From contig BCHX01000007.1 of NCBI GenBank assembly GCA_001599755.1, positions 124,001 through 188,000 of the forward strand: a DNA stretch of 64,000 nucleotides, written 5' to 3'. Made by a program: the position numbers and the translations under genes. The notes beneath the pieces were generated by a model. That model had not been told where the DNA came from. It worked only from the letters and a program-made list of their open reading frames with translations, and did not search any database. Each line of letters starts with the position of its first letter. Position 1 is the stretch's first letter. Of the stretch, positions 43,998 through 54,335 are shown one piece after another. This DNA comes from Gliomastix tumulicola (taxonomy: Eukaryota > Ascomycota > Sordariomycetes > Hypocreales > Bionectriaceae).

Positions 43998-45131
43998 CTA
44001 GACTCCACGACCCCCGTCGACCTCAATCGTAGTTCCTGTCATAAATGAGCTCTCCTCCGAGGCGAGGAACCACGCTGCATTTGCAACGTCGCTCGGTTTC
44101 GTGATTCTCTTCATGGGCAGCATGTCCTCCAACTTGCGGCGGCGCTCCTCGGAATCAGCTCCGCTGCCGATACTCTTTTCAAGCCTGAGGGGACCAATAT
44201 TAGCGCTGTAGGACACCTCGCTGTTGGATCTTACTCACATGCTGGTCTCGCCGACCGCCGGCAAGATGCAGTTGAAGCGGATAGTAGGGGCGTATTCCAA
44301 CGCCATCGTTTTAGACGCCGTCTGTGCAGATACAGAAACGACCATCAGAAACCAATTTCATTTTGCTGGGCTACATGACTTACATTAACGGCCGATTTCG
44401 AGGCATTGTAAATAGCAAAGCCGGGACGAGGTCGTGAAGATCCAGTGCTGGATAAGGATATTAGCCAAGCTGAGCCCGTTATTCTGTGAAAGTCGGCTCA
44501 ACAAACCTGGTCAAATTGATGAAGGCGCCGTTTCCTTGCTTCTGCATATATGGGCAAACCACCTGTGCGCTCAAAAATATGGGCTGCCATGAGAACAAGA
44601 GTCAGAGCCGACGGTCCTCTATCATCAAGGACATGCCTCCGAACAGCCCACCTTTAGGTTGACAGTGAAGACCTTCTCATACGTCTCCATGCTCTGCAGG
44701 TGAATTGGCTGTATGTAGTCTACGTTAGATTCATTTGTGATAAGATCCTGAAGACGACAACTCACCGCGTTGTCATGCGCGATGCCAGCATTGTTGACCA
44801 CAACATCGAGCCTGCCGTATTTCTCGACGGCGAGGGACAGAGCGGACTCCCAAGTCTCTCGACGAGAGACATCCCCACGTAGAAATGTGAGAGTGTCCAG
44901 ACTTGATGCAGCCTTTGCCACACCTTTACTCTCATTGAGGTCGATGATGATCACTTTGCATCCCTCCTGATTGAAACGGTCGACAATAGCAGCCCCAAAG
45001 CCGTCAGCACCACCTGATTCATCTGTGTTAGCCTTGACAGAATACTCTTTTGGAAGACGCTGCAAATCTCGCTTCTTGGACAAACCTGTGACAATTGCTA
45101 CCTTTCCGATGGATGAAATTGTGCTTGCCAT
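43998..45131 (-). CDS. Short-chain dehydrogenase/reductase, 253 aa
   Basis: Seven exons: 45086-45131, 44766-45013, 44652-44708, 44507-44583, 44384-44447, 44239-44321 and 43998-44184, totalling 254 codons. The first join creates the cofactor motif TGGADGFG (residues 15-22). NNAG is present, and the catalytic set Ser143, Tyr156, Lys160 (YNASK) is assembled over exons 4-5. The C terminus ITKPSDVANAAWFLASEES and TGTTIEVDGG is typical of classical SDRs with NAD(P). Six introns in a 0.76-kb coding sequence is a high density. It is divergent from the first dehydroshikimate-dehydratase-like gene, sharing a 365-bp promoter. It probably oxidises or reduces a ring hydroxyl in the cluster's pathway. Confidence 0.88.
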
Positions 45132-45309
45132 TTGAGCATATGCTTTGAAGTCTCGAAGCCGGGATCAACAGTTCATCGGATAATCAAAAAGACGCAAAGG
45201 ACCACCTGTGACATACCATTATTTTTAACCTCGAGATCAGCCCGTCGTAGGATATAACCTCGCTTCTCCGATTGCCCACGCCGGCTGTTTTGTTGCCGCG
45301 AACCCCTCA

Positions 45310-45333
45310 CCGGCAAATAGTTCTGAATACCGG
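45310..45333. promoter_or_regulatory. CCGG-N16-CCGG site in the SDR/TIM-barrel divergent promoter
   Basis: CCGG at 45310-45313 and 45330-45333 flank 16 AT-rich bases. A third CCGG is at 45281. The pair lies about 165-180 bp from both start codons, in the middle of the 365-bp divergent promoter. Inferred operator shared by both genes. Confidence 0.55.
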
Positions 45334-45496
45334 AACTTGGCTTCAATATCACTGGCTCAGAAACGCCCCCTCGCTCCAAACATACGATCTTTTACCAACA
45401 TTATATGTCTGTTTCATTCCACCGACATCTACTCACCGACGTCACCGAAGGACACACGACCAACCAGGGCTGGCCGTTCATCAAAATCCAAGACCA

Positions 45497-46597
45497 ATGG
45501 ATACTCACGGGATCAAGGTGGCTATCGGAACGAATGCCCTGGGGAAGCCCTGGTCAGGACATGACATCGGCACCAAACTTGAGGCTGCAAAGCGACACGG
45601 CTTCGATGGGATTGAGGTCGCCATCGAGTGTCTTGATAGCCACTCCAAGACAGCGGCATTCTCCCAGTACGGACCGACCCGAGCTGGTCTTCTGCTTGCT
45701 GCCGCCACTGATATTTACGAGCGAGCCAATGCACTAGGGCTGGAGATAGTTGCTCTGAACCCTTTCGGCGCCTACGATGCATTGGTAAAGGAGGAGGACG
45801 TCGTGGCACGACTGGAGGAAGGCGAGCTTTGGCTGCAGATCTGCAAGAGGCTGCACTCCCCCATCCTCCAGATCGCCTCATGCATCTACCCCCTCCACAA
45901 GCAGAAGGAGCTCACGCCAGATCTGCAGAAAGTCGCAGACAACATGAGGCGTCTGGGCCGCCTAGCTCAGACATACAATATCACGGTCGCCTTCGAAGGT
46001 GTGGCATGGGGCATTTATATCGACAAGTGGCAGCAAGTCCGTGACGTCCTTGCGCATGTCGATGTCCCAAACGTTCGCCACTGTCTTGATACTTTCCATA
46101 TCGCAGCAGTCGAAGCCGCAGACCCATTCAATGCAGCCAGACCGGTGCGCCCAGATGGACTGTCCCGCCTGGACGCAAGCCTGACAGAGATGAAGCAGAC
46201 ACTCAAGGCAAGCGACATTGGCTACTTCCAGCTGAGCGATGCCGTGGCTGCCGACAAGCAGCAGATAGGGTACCCAGTGAAAGACCTAGACCAGCCGCCC
46301 TTCATGACGCAGTCGCGCAACTGCCGCATCTTCCCCGGAGAAGGCATCCTGCCCGTCATGCCAGTAGCGAAGACAGTATTTGATCTGGGGTATCGGGGGT
46401 GGGTGTCCATGGAGGTGTTCCATCCAGACCTCTGGGCCGAGGACAAATCGTGAGTCTGGACTCTGTCTCTTGCCAATGGACTATGCCACTAACCGGTCTG
46501 TCTTCCTCACAGAGTCCCCGACGAATGGGCAAAGAGGGGCATGGAGTCATGGAACCGGGTCGCGGAATACTGTTTTGGCGCTAAAGCTCGCATGTAG
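45497..46597 (+). CDS. 3-dehydroshikimate-dehydratase-like TIM-barrel protein, 345 aa
   Basis: Two exons: 45497-46449 and 46513-46597, 346 codons. The ATG at 45497 (MDTHGIKVAIGTN) precedes the first strand. The fold is that of the xylose-isomerase-like/AP-endonuclease-2 TIM barrel. Its order of motifs matches fungal 3-dehydroshikimate dehydratase (qa-4/qutC type): HDIGTKLEAAKRHGFDGIEV, IVALNPFGAYDAL, AFEGVAWG, CLDTFHIA, then SRNCRIFPGE, LPVMPV and GWVSMEVFHPDL. The Glu, Asp and His residues in these motifs would hold a divalent metal. Such enzymes convert 3-dehydroshikimate to protocatechuate. The substrate here may differ. It is divergent from the SDR gene. A paralogue ends the cluster. Confidence 0.8.
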
Positions 46598-46660
46598 TTG
46601 GGAAGCGGCACATAACTAGAGCAGGGGGGAAGAGTGAGTCGTGTCAGCAGATATCCGGAG

Positions 46661-46684
46661 CCGGTGGTCAGATTAAATGGCCGG
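46661..46684. promoter_or_regulatory. CCGG-N16-CCGG site upstream of FAD dehydrogenase gene
   Basis: CCGG at 46661-46664 and 46681-46684, 16 bases apart, about 180 bp before the start at 46864. Another CCGG at 46655 overlaps the left edge. Same spacing as at three other promoters in the cluster. Confidence 0.5.
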
Positions 46685-46863
46685 GCAGTGGACGTCCTCC
46701 AGCTTCAACTCCACTGAACAGTGATGAACATAGCGCATTCGCGGACATACCTTGCACTGTATCTTCGGCATTACTCGTAATAAATACTGCCATGAGCGGC
46801 TCATCTTCACCAGGAAGGTCCCTGAGGAGGGCAGCCCAAACCCGATAGTGTGCCGTGATAGCC

Positions 46864-48663
46864 ATGGAGCGTACCGAGGTAGATGTCCTTGTCTGCGGCG
46901 GCGGCATGTCAGGCATGTCCTGCGCCGCCTTTGCTGCAGAGAACGGCGCCAATGTACTTGTGGTTGAGAAGCAGCCCCATCTTGGTGGCTCGTCCGCTTA
47001 CTCGGCTGGCATGTTGTATGTGCCACCAGCCCCTACTCAAGCCACACATGATATATGATGACGACTAACGTGTTTCTGTCTACAGCTGGGCGCCCAAGAC
47101 CTTGGAGAAACTCCGGGCCTGGGTTCCTGATGGCGATGCCGAGTTGCAGCGTGCCTGGTTACAGGATTATCTGGGGGCAGTCCAATGGATGCGCGAGAAG
47201 GGCGTGCCGACTGCTGACCAGTTCGGGCCTATCATGACAACTGGTACGTGAATTGCCTGTCTCTGACTGGCGAGTGTGGTTCTGACAGCTTTGGCACACA
47301 GGCATTGGCTACCCGATTAGCATCCCGAGCCTCTACCAACTCCATCTCAAGCGCATCAAGGAAAGCAACACCGGTTCTCGGATCCTGAACAATACCCGCG
47401 TCGTCAAACTCCTGCAGGAGAACCCCGATCTCCCTGGATCCCGCGTTATCGGCGCCATCGTGCAGCGCGTGTCCCCCGATGGCAACAGCGGCCAGCCGAG
47501 CAAATATCTCGAGGTCAGGGCAAAGGTCGTTGTCGCAGCCACGGGCGGCTTCCAGGGCTCGCCAGAGCTGAGGGCCCGTTATATCGGCCCTGGCGCTGAT
47601 AACCTGTTCGTTCGGTCCAACAGCGGATCTGTCGGCGATGGGCTGAGGCTCGCTTCGCTAGCTGGTGCCGGGACAAGCAGTGGACTGGCTACCTACTATG
47701 GCCATCTGATGGCGGCTCCCTTACGGCGGGAGGATATCACGCCCAAGGAGTACCTGGCTCTCGCCCAGTATCGTGAGTTGCCCCAGGATGGAAGAGGTAC
47801 TGAGCCATGACTAATCCACGTTCACCTGCAGAGAGCCGCCAGTGTCTCCTGATTAATGAAGCGGGCAAAAGGTTCGCCGATGAGACGACAGGAGACGAAG
47901 TTGTCAACCAGTATTTAACAAAGCAGGAGAACAGGAGGGGTTTCATTATTTTCAAGTAAGCACCATCCCGCTGAACACCACTTGCTGAACCATGAAACTG
48001 ACCAGTCTCCGCAACAGTAACGACGTGAGGCAGAAGTACACCATCTCTTCTCCTTTCCCAAACGCTGGCAATCTAGACCGTCTGGCCAAGGCACGCGAGC
48101 ATGGATGCAATGTCGTCGAAGCCCCTACGCTCAGTGGCATTCTGGAGTCACTCGGTCGTTGGGGCGTAGACGTGGCTCAGGCAAAGAGGACTGTCGAAGA
48201 CTATCGCAGATTTGTCACTCTAGGAGATAAGTCGGTCGCTCTGGACGCTCCAACCGGTCGTGGTGGAACGCCAGCACCTGCCCTCACGGAGGGACAAGGA
48301 CCCTTCTTCGCCATGGAGGTCCAGCCATCGTGAGTCTAGATCCTCCATACGTATCACGCGCATGCACTAACTAACGCATCTCCCAGCATCACGTTCACCT
48401 ACGGCGGGATTTCCATCGACTCCAAGGGCCATGCACTCACCCCGGACAAGACTCCCATCCCGGGCCTTCTCGTTGCAGGTGTGGATGCGGGGGGCTTCAG
48501 CAATCTGGGATACGCCGGGGGTCTAGCCCTCGCCTTTGTGACTGGATACTGGGCGGCTAAGGAGATCGCCTGGCAGCTAAATCTTACTTCTCCGTCTCTG
48601 CCGGAACCCGATGCCAAGGATCTGGAGAGCGTTGGGGCGAAGGCGGCCTCCAGCCATCTGTAG
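46864..48663 (+). CDS. FAD-dependent dehydrogenase (fumarate reductase/ketosteroid-dehydrogenase-like), 497 aa
   Basis: Six exons: 46864-47015, 47086-47243, 47302-47772, 47832-47955, 48018-48329 and 48387-48663, totalling 498 codons. The ATG gives MERTEVDVLVCGGGMSGMS with the dinucleotide motif at residues 12-17, then EKQPHLGGSSAYSAGM, typical of the succinate-dehydrogenase/fumarate-reductase flavoprotein fold. Later motifs are VVVAATGGFQGSPEL, RSNSGSVGDGLRLA, INEAGKRFADET and a C-terminal FAD-binding end, GLLVAGVDAGGFSNLGYAGG. There is no signal for flavin attachment or a mitochondrial leader. Relatives include 3-ketosteroid dehydrogenases and tricarballylate dehydrogenase, which introduce C=C bonds next to carbonyl or carboxyl groups. 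That chemistry would suit ring desaturation of an alicyclic acid in this cluster. Confidence 0.85.
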
Positions 48664-49800
48664 AGAACATGATAGGATCGGCCCATCCGGCCGGACCGCT
48701 TTGACAAGACTACTTAGATAGACGTAGCAATTTTGTGTTTTATAAGATATCATCGGTTCAACTAAGGCGGTACGCACCTTCATCTTGGCCATACGATTGG
48801 TCTCAGTCGTAACTTGGACTCCAAGACCAATCATCACTTGGCATGTTGTGAGGCAATTTCGATGGTTGGGACAAGCACTTTTCCCCGTTCTAGACAATTT
48901 CCAAGGGAAAGCAATATCAGCTTGATTTACAAAGGATCATCAACACCGCTAAGCATTTCGTTCCAGACTCCGGTGTGTTTATTTAGGTTGTCGGTGACAT
49001 TCATAGGGAACATTCCCAAAGGACTGCCGGGTCCCCATCATAGATATGAGGGAGTTTTCTGGATTTATATCTTATAGCAGGGAAACTATTGACTCTACTC
49101 CCACGTGTGCGCTAAGGTTCTGTATTCGTGACTGTCCTAAGGACTCTGACCACAACCATGAGGTGGAAAACTAGGTTGGCCTTATAGTTAGTGAGAGCAT
49201 CTGACATGCGAAAAGATTCACCCCCGAAGCCGGCATAACCGAGGATATCTCTCCAGCCCAAGATCAGCTGCCCAGCCCCTAGCCAAGTCCAGGCCCCCCT
49301 TGAAAATAAGCTCATGTTGCAGCTGCTCTCCGCGCCCGCCAAGGAGACCCCGGCCGCGACTCATGCTAGCGCAGGCTCGTTCCAAGGCCGTGAGGTCACT
49401 AAAGGGTAATATAAAAACAGGCCGGATCTTGGCGCATGCGCCTTCTCTTCCCCACAAGCCCATCTCTCCTCATCTCTGGAAACCGGGGGTGGTAAGCCTG
49501 GGGGAACGGGTCAACGGGGGTTCTCCAGATATTGGTTTCCCAACGGGTCTGCCGGTTGTCACCGTCTGTCTGCCCACCCCCTGACATACATTGGGATACG
49601 GGTAGTTTCATGCAGTCTGACGGCTTGGACAAGCAAGGGGTATTTCATATAGAAGCAGGCCTGACCTGCTCCTTCGTCATCCTGCACCCAACGCAGCTCC
49701 TCACTTCCTCTTGCTCCAGGACTCATCATCTCTGTTCCTTTTTACACTTCTCGATTTCCCTTTTCTTCACCGCCCCATACACGTCGGGCATCTTGCCAGC
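48664..49800. other. Intergenic region upstream of the MFS carrier
   Basis: No gene recognised. It contains scattered CCGG (for example 48970, 49027, 49422, 49493, 49552) and a near-match pair, CCGG at 48970 with TCGG at 48991, but no exact N16 pair. The promoter of the carrier is presumably at the right end. Confidence 0.45.
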
Positions 49801-52004
49801 ATGGCTGCCTCTCCCAATGACGGGCTGAAGGAGTCCACCAACATTGGCGCGGAGAGGATTGAGAATGCCTCCAACCGTCGTGATGACATCTCTGTCGGCG
49901 AGGGACAGAATGATGACATCAAGCCTGAGGCCGCTGCCCCTGAGTACTCGCCTGAGGAGATGGACGCCGTTCGCAGGAAGATTGACTGGCGCATTATGCC
50001 TCTCGCTGCCTGGGCTTGCGGCCTGCAGTTCGTTGACAAGGTTCGTTGCCAGCACATCTCCCAGGCCCTATATATTTTCGGACATCATTGTATCGGTGTT
50101 TAGATTCTAACCTAGCTTTCTTGATAGTCTGCTCTCGGTGCGGCCGCCACTTATGGACTTCGTGAGGACCTCGGTCTTCACGGACAGGAATACTCGTGGT
50201 GTGTCTCAGTAAGCGCAATATCTCTTACGTGGAAGACCATACAAAGTGCTCATAGTACGATGCCAGATCTTCTATTTCGGATACCTTGCAGGCTCGTTCG
50301 TCTCCGGTCGTGGCCTTCAGTACTTCCACGCTGGAAAGTTCATCGGCGCCGCGTTCTTTGTCTGGGGCGGAACTCTTCTCGGTTGCATTGGTGCAAACAA
50401 CTTCACTACTCTCATGGTCCTGCGCTTCCTGCTTGGGTGAGTGTCCTCCCATCCCCAATAGTTCAAGAGCGCACTGAAGCAAAGCTAACATCCTCGTTGC
50501 AGTCTCTTTGAGTCCTGCCTCGTTCCCGGCCTGCTGCTCATGTATGTTATCAGCGTCCCAGCCACTACATGTTCTATGTCTATAGAAACCAGAGCATGGA
50601 TATATAAAGACGGGAGACACTAACAGGTCTTCAGTACAACCATGTGGTACACCCAACGCGAGCAGCCATTCCGCTTCGGCCTCTGGACAGTCCTGAACGG
50701 ATTCCTGCCTGTGCCGTTCCTCATCATCTACTACGGTATGCCTCAAATTCCGACATGAAAGGGCACAAGTCTTAACATGAACCCTGTTTCTAGGCCTGGG
50801 ACACATCACTACCGGACCGCTTGTGTCTTGGCAGCTTATCTTCCTGCTGCTTGGAGCCCTCAGTTGCGTAACTGGCATCCTCCTGGTATGTAGTCTTGAT
50901 GCCATGCCAACTCGAAATGGGTCCCCTGTGTCAGTGACTGACAGCGACACAGTACTTCTTCATGCCTGACTCCCCCGAGAAGGAGAAGTGGCTCAGTGAC
51001 CGTGAGAGGGCCATTGCTATTAAGCGAGTGGCCGATGACCAGCTCGGTCTCAAAGATAGTAAGTCATACTGGCCGAAGAGTGTAAAATAGTTCTGACCAG
51101 TGCCTCTTTCTTCTATTCAGCTACATTCAAATGGGATCAGGTACGTTAGAGATGACTGGATCACTATGATCTCGGATCATTCGACTGACTTCTGTACCAC
51201 AGCTCCGCGAAGCGGCCAGCGACTATCGCGTCTGGATGATCGTCATGCAGATGTTCTTCTCCCAGGCCATTGGCAACGTCACGACCAACTTCCTCGGCAT
51301 CATCATCCGCGGCTTCGGCTACTCTGACCTCAAGGCTCAGCTCTTCACCGCTCCCAACTACGCTGTCCAGGGCTTCATGCAGCTCATCGTCTCGGCGCTG
51401 CCCACCTTCTCAACCCGATTCCGCCAGATGAAGCAGCCCCTGACCGCCGCGGCCAGCATGATCGCCATCGTTGGTATTGCCATCTTGTACGTGACGCCCG
51501 ACGAGCAGCAATATCAGGGCCGCCGCCTCGGTGCCATCATCATCATCTCCTGCTCCGGCGTCAACTACACCGTCATCATGTCCGTGATCGGCGCCAACGT
51601 CACAGGATTCACGAAGAAGCAGCTGACCACCTCGGCCACGTTCTTCATGTACTGCATCATCAACATCATCACGCCGCAGACCTTTATCGGCACCGAGTCG
51701 CCGCGTTACCCGACTGGCCTCACTTTTGTTCTTTCGTATGTACCCACACACCTCGTGCTGGCAACGATCAGTCAGGACCTTCTGAGGGCTTCTAATGCTA
51801 ACTTGTAAATGTAGTTTCGGCTCCGTGTTTATTGCGCTTACTCTGAGCACCTGGCTCACGATGAGACTGGAGAATGCTCGCCGAGACAAGAAGGCTCGCA
51901 CTAATCCCGCTTATCTTCCCCTTTCCAGCTTGGAAGGAGAGGTGGTTGACGTTCCCCTGGACGAGACGGACAGGCAGAACAAGCGTTTCAGGTATGCAGG
52001 CTAA
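49801..52004 (+). CDS. Dal5-type MFS transporter, 523 aa
   Basis: Ten exons: 49801-50040, 50128-50208, 50267-50436, 50503-50541, 50635-50735, 50794-50885, 50953-51058, 51121-51140, 51203-51735 and 51815-52004, totalling 524 codons with all joins in phase. One exon is only 20 nt (TTFKWDQ). The hydrophilic N terminus of about 65 residues is followed by DWRIMPLAAWACGLQFVDK and SALGAAATYGLREDLGL, in the position where the family has DR.N.GNA, then FYFGYLAGSF, MWYTQREQPFRFG and FMPDSPEKEKWLSDRERA, all typical of the anion:cation symporter/Dal5 family. About twelve membrane segments. It probably imports the carboxylate used by the cluster at the plasma membrane. It is not a sugar-porter like the known quinate permeases. 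Confidence 0.88.
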
Positions 52005-52987
52005 AGGGCGTGGACGAATACTGCATTGTCCACCGCTATACTGCGCGAGACGTGTTATTATTCCGCCTGTGTGCGAATATACTTCTGGGAGATGTTGGCT
52101 GGAGTGCAGCAGTCGTCATTACATCGTCTTTTGTCCTTGCTATTTAGTCCATGAGAAAAGCTATAGCAGAAATTGAGACGAGTGCGAGTCTTCTGTCGCC
52201 ATTGACCATGAATGCCAGACGAGGCCACTTTCCCTCACCCATTCTAGGTACTCAATGCTGCGTCAATCCTGTCTCTACGCCCTCATACATATGTAAAATT
52301 CCCCAAGTCAGGTATAGAAAACATCATATTTCATTGACCTACATGCGCACAAGGAACATGTCATCACGATGGGCATTTGGACAGCGATCCAGGCGAGGTT
52401 GAGGTTACCCCCAGCCACTATCTCATATTAGCTATTGATACTCTATGGCACACCGACAACGATCCAATCAAGGCGACGCAATTTGTCACATCTTACAGTG
52501 CCCAGACGAGGCACCCAGATCTCGACCCTTTAACGACGCAATGTCCTGGATGATCGCTTTACCCCAAGCGCTCCGGCGAGATCCGCGTCCACGCAGCTCA
52601 TCTCCCCCAACCCAGGCCTAGTAAGACGGCTGGTAGAGAAATACGCTTCACGCTGGCATTCTCGGTCTCCCGGAGCATACTTTTAGTCTCCGGGTGCGGG
52701 GAGAACGTTGGCATGGCCCACTGCTCTTCTCCAACGCCAGCAGAGGGCTTCGTTACCTCCGCACTCATCCCCACGATCTGGGTGAACATTCATGGCCCAG
52801 GGCGTCTTGTTTTATCCTTTGGGTCAGATGTGGGCAAGCGATATCGCTCCAGCTCACCTAAAGACAGACGCCAGCGAGCCAATAAAGGCTGCTAGGCATC
52901 CCATCCCCATGGTTCACGCAAGCCAGGCAGCTACCAGGGAACCGAGCAACACATCATTCGTCTCATTCCTCGTTTCCCCAGCCCACC
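52005..52987. other. Intergenic region upstream of the second TIM-barrel gene
   Basis: No gene recognised. It carries the CCGG-N16-CCGG site at 52670-52693. Confidence 0.5.
52670..52693. promoter_or_regulatory. CCGG-N16-CCGG site upstream of second TIM-barrel gene
   Basis: CCGG at 52670-52673 and 52690-52693 with 16 AT-rich bases between, about 295 bp before the ATG at 52988. Same architecture as the sites at 38906, 45310 and 46661. Confidence 0.5.
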
Positions 52988-54133
52988 ATGTCGGCCCACA
53001 GTTTCTCCCACCGTTTTGGAACAGCCACCGTCTCTCTCGGTCATCCAGAGAGCCACGATCTGACGCCCAAGCTCCAGGCTGCTGCAAAGGCCGGCTTCAA
53101 GTACATTGATCTATTTGATGAGTGCTGGGCATCATACCTGAGATGTCACGGCCAGGACGGCGATCTCCTCTGGGAGGCGACGCCCGCCAATCTCGCCCTG
53201 GCCGAGAAGCTGCGCGATGAGGTCAAGGGCCTGGGCATGGAGATTGTCTGCACGCAGCCGCTCCGCATGATCGAGGGGAGGAGAGATCCCGAGCAGAGGC
53301 GTCATCAGCTGGAGCTTGTCGCTAAGCGCTTCCCCTTCATGCGCGCGTTCGACACGGATTTGGTCTTTATGTGCTCCAGCATCGACAAGGAGCCGTCGTC
53401 GACGAGTGACTACAAGACCGTGGTGAAGGATCTCCGTGAGATGGGCCGCATGGCCGAGGCTTTCTCCCGGGCAGATGGTGGCAAGATGCTCAAGATTGGA
53501 TACGAGGGACTGTCGTGGGCGCAGCGCAACACTTGGGCATCGAGCTGGGAGGTCGTCCGGGCGACAAACCGACACAATGTTGGGCTTATTGTCGACTCTT
53601 TCAATCTCCTGGCAGTCGAGTATGCCGATCCGTACAACCCAGAGGGCCACGGCCGCATTTATTCCACGGAGAGGGAGTCACTCGACGTGTTACGCATGTC
53701 CCTCGCCTCATTTGTCTCGACCGTCCCCGGCGACCGCATCTTCTTCGTCCAGCTGGGCGATGCTGAAAGGATGGACCCGACGAAATTCAAGAAGCCCACG
53801 GACTCGAGCATACCCGAGCTGCTGCCGTGGTCGAGAAAGCACAGGCTGTATCCCTTTGAGACAGAAAAGGGCGCCTATCTCCCTGCCGACATGACACTGG
53901 CAGCCGTCCTCGCGACTGGATACCAAGGACCCCTCTCGCTGGAGATCTTCACCGCGTCGCTGCACACTCCAGGCGCAGAGGTTCCCGATGAGCATGCTAA
54001 GAGGGGAATCCAGGGTCTGACAAAGCTGTGTGAGGCAGCTGGCAAGATTGAGCCTTTCTGGGGGACTGCGGCATCTGACACGCTGGCATACAAGTTATGG
54101 AAGGAGGGCAACACCGTAGAGTCGAAGCTGTGA
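52988..54133 (+). CDS. Second 3-dehydroshikimate-dehydratase-like TIM-barrel protein, 381 aa
   Basis: A single exon from MSAHSFSHRFGTATVSLGHP. It is a TIM barrel of the xylose-isomerase-like/AP-endonuclease-2 class with the order of motifs seen in fungal dehydroshikimate dehydratases: LQAAAKAGFKYIDLFDE, GMEIVCTQPLRMIEG, IGYEGLSWA, LIVDSFNLLAVEYADP, IFFVQLGDAERMDP, RLYPFETEKGAYLP and GPLSLEIFTASLH. The Glu, Asp and His/Gln residues in these motifs are the expected metal ligands. It is closer in length to qa-4-type proteins than the paralogue at 45497 and is clearly diverged from it, so the two are unlikely to be recent duplicates. It probably forms protocatechuate or a related aromatic from a dehydroshikimate-like ring. 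Confidence 0.82.
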   Translation: MSAHSFSHRFGTATVSLGHPESHDLTPKLQAAAKAGFKYIDLFDECWASYLRCHGQDGDLLWEATPANLALAEKLRDEVKGLGMEIVCTQPLRMIEGRRDPEQRRHQLELVAKRFPFMRAFDTDLVFMCSSIDKEPSSTSDYKTVVKDLREMGRMAEAFSRADGGKMLKIGYEGLSWAQRNTWASSWEVVRATNRHNVGLIVDSFNLLAVEYADPYNPEGHGRIYSTERESLDVLRMSLASFVSTVPGDRIFFVQLGDAERMDPTKFKKPTDSSIPELLPWSRKHRLYPFETEKGAYLPADMTLAAVLATGYQGPLSLEIFTASLHTPGAEVPDEHAKRGIQGLTKLCEAAGKIEPFWGTAASDTLAYKLWKEGNTVESKL

Positions 54134-54335
54134 GGTTAATCGGAGGGATAAATGAATAAGCCCATTTAATCTACAGACGTATGCTGGTTCGCCAAGCGTC
54201 AGCTACTACCCTCTGTTCGCCTCTTCACAGTCACGGAGTGCTCGGGGCCTCGTGTGAATGGGAGCAGGACATCAAGTAAATGGATTAGATTAAGAAATAT
54301 CGTAGAGAATGTATCCTATAACACGCTTGGCACAC

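Noticed and set aside
48970..48994. Further CCGG-spaced site upstream of the MFS carrier
   Set aside because: CCGG at 48970 pairs only with TCGG at 48991 (N17), and it lies over 800 bp from the carrier start; too weak to list as a site.
36188..54133. Canonical quinate (qa/qut) cluster
   Set aside because: No type II dehydroquinase, no repressor homologue and no sugar-porter quinate permease, so I describe it as quinate-like rather than as the qa cluster.
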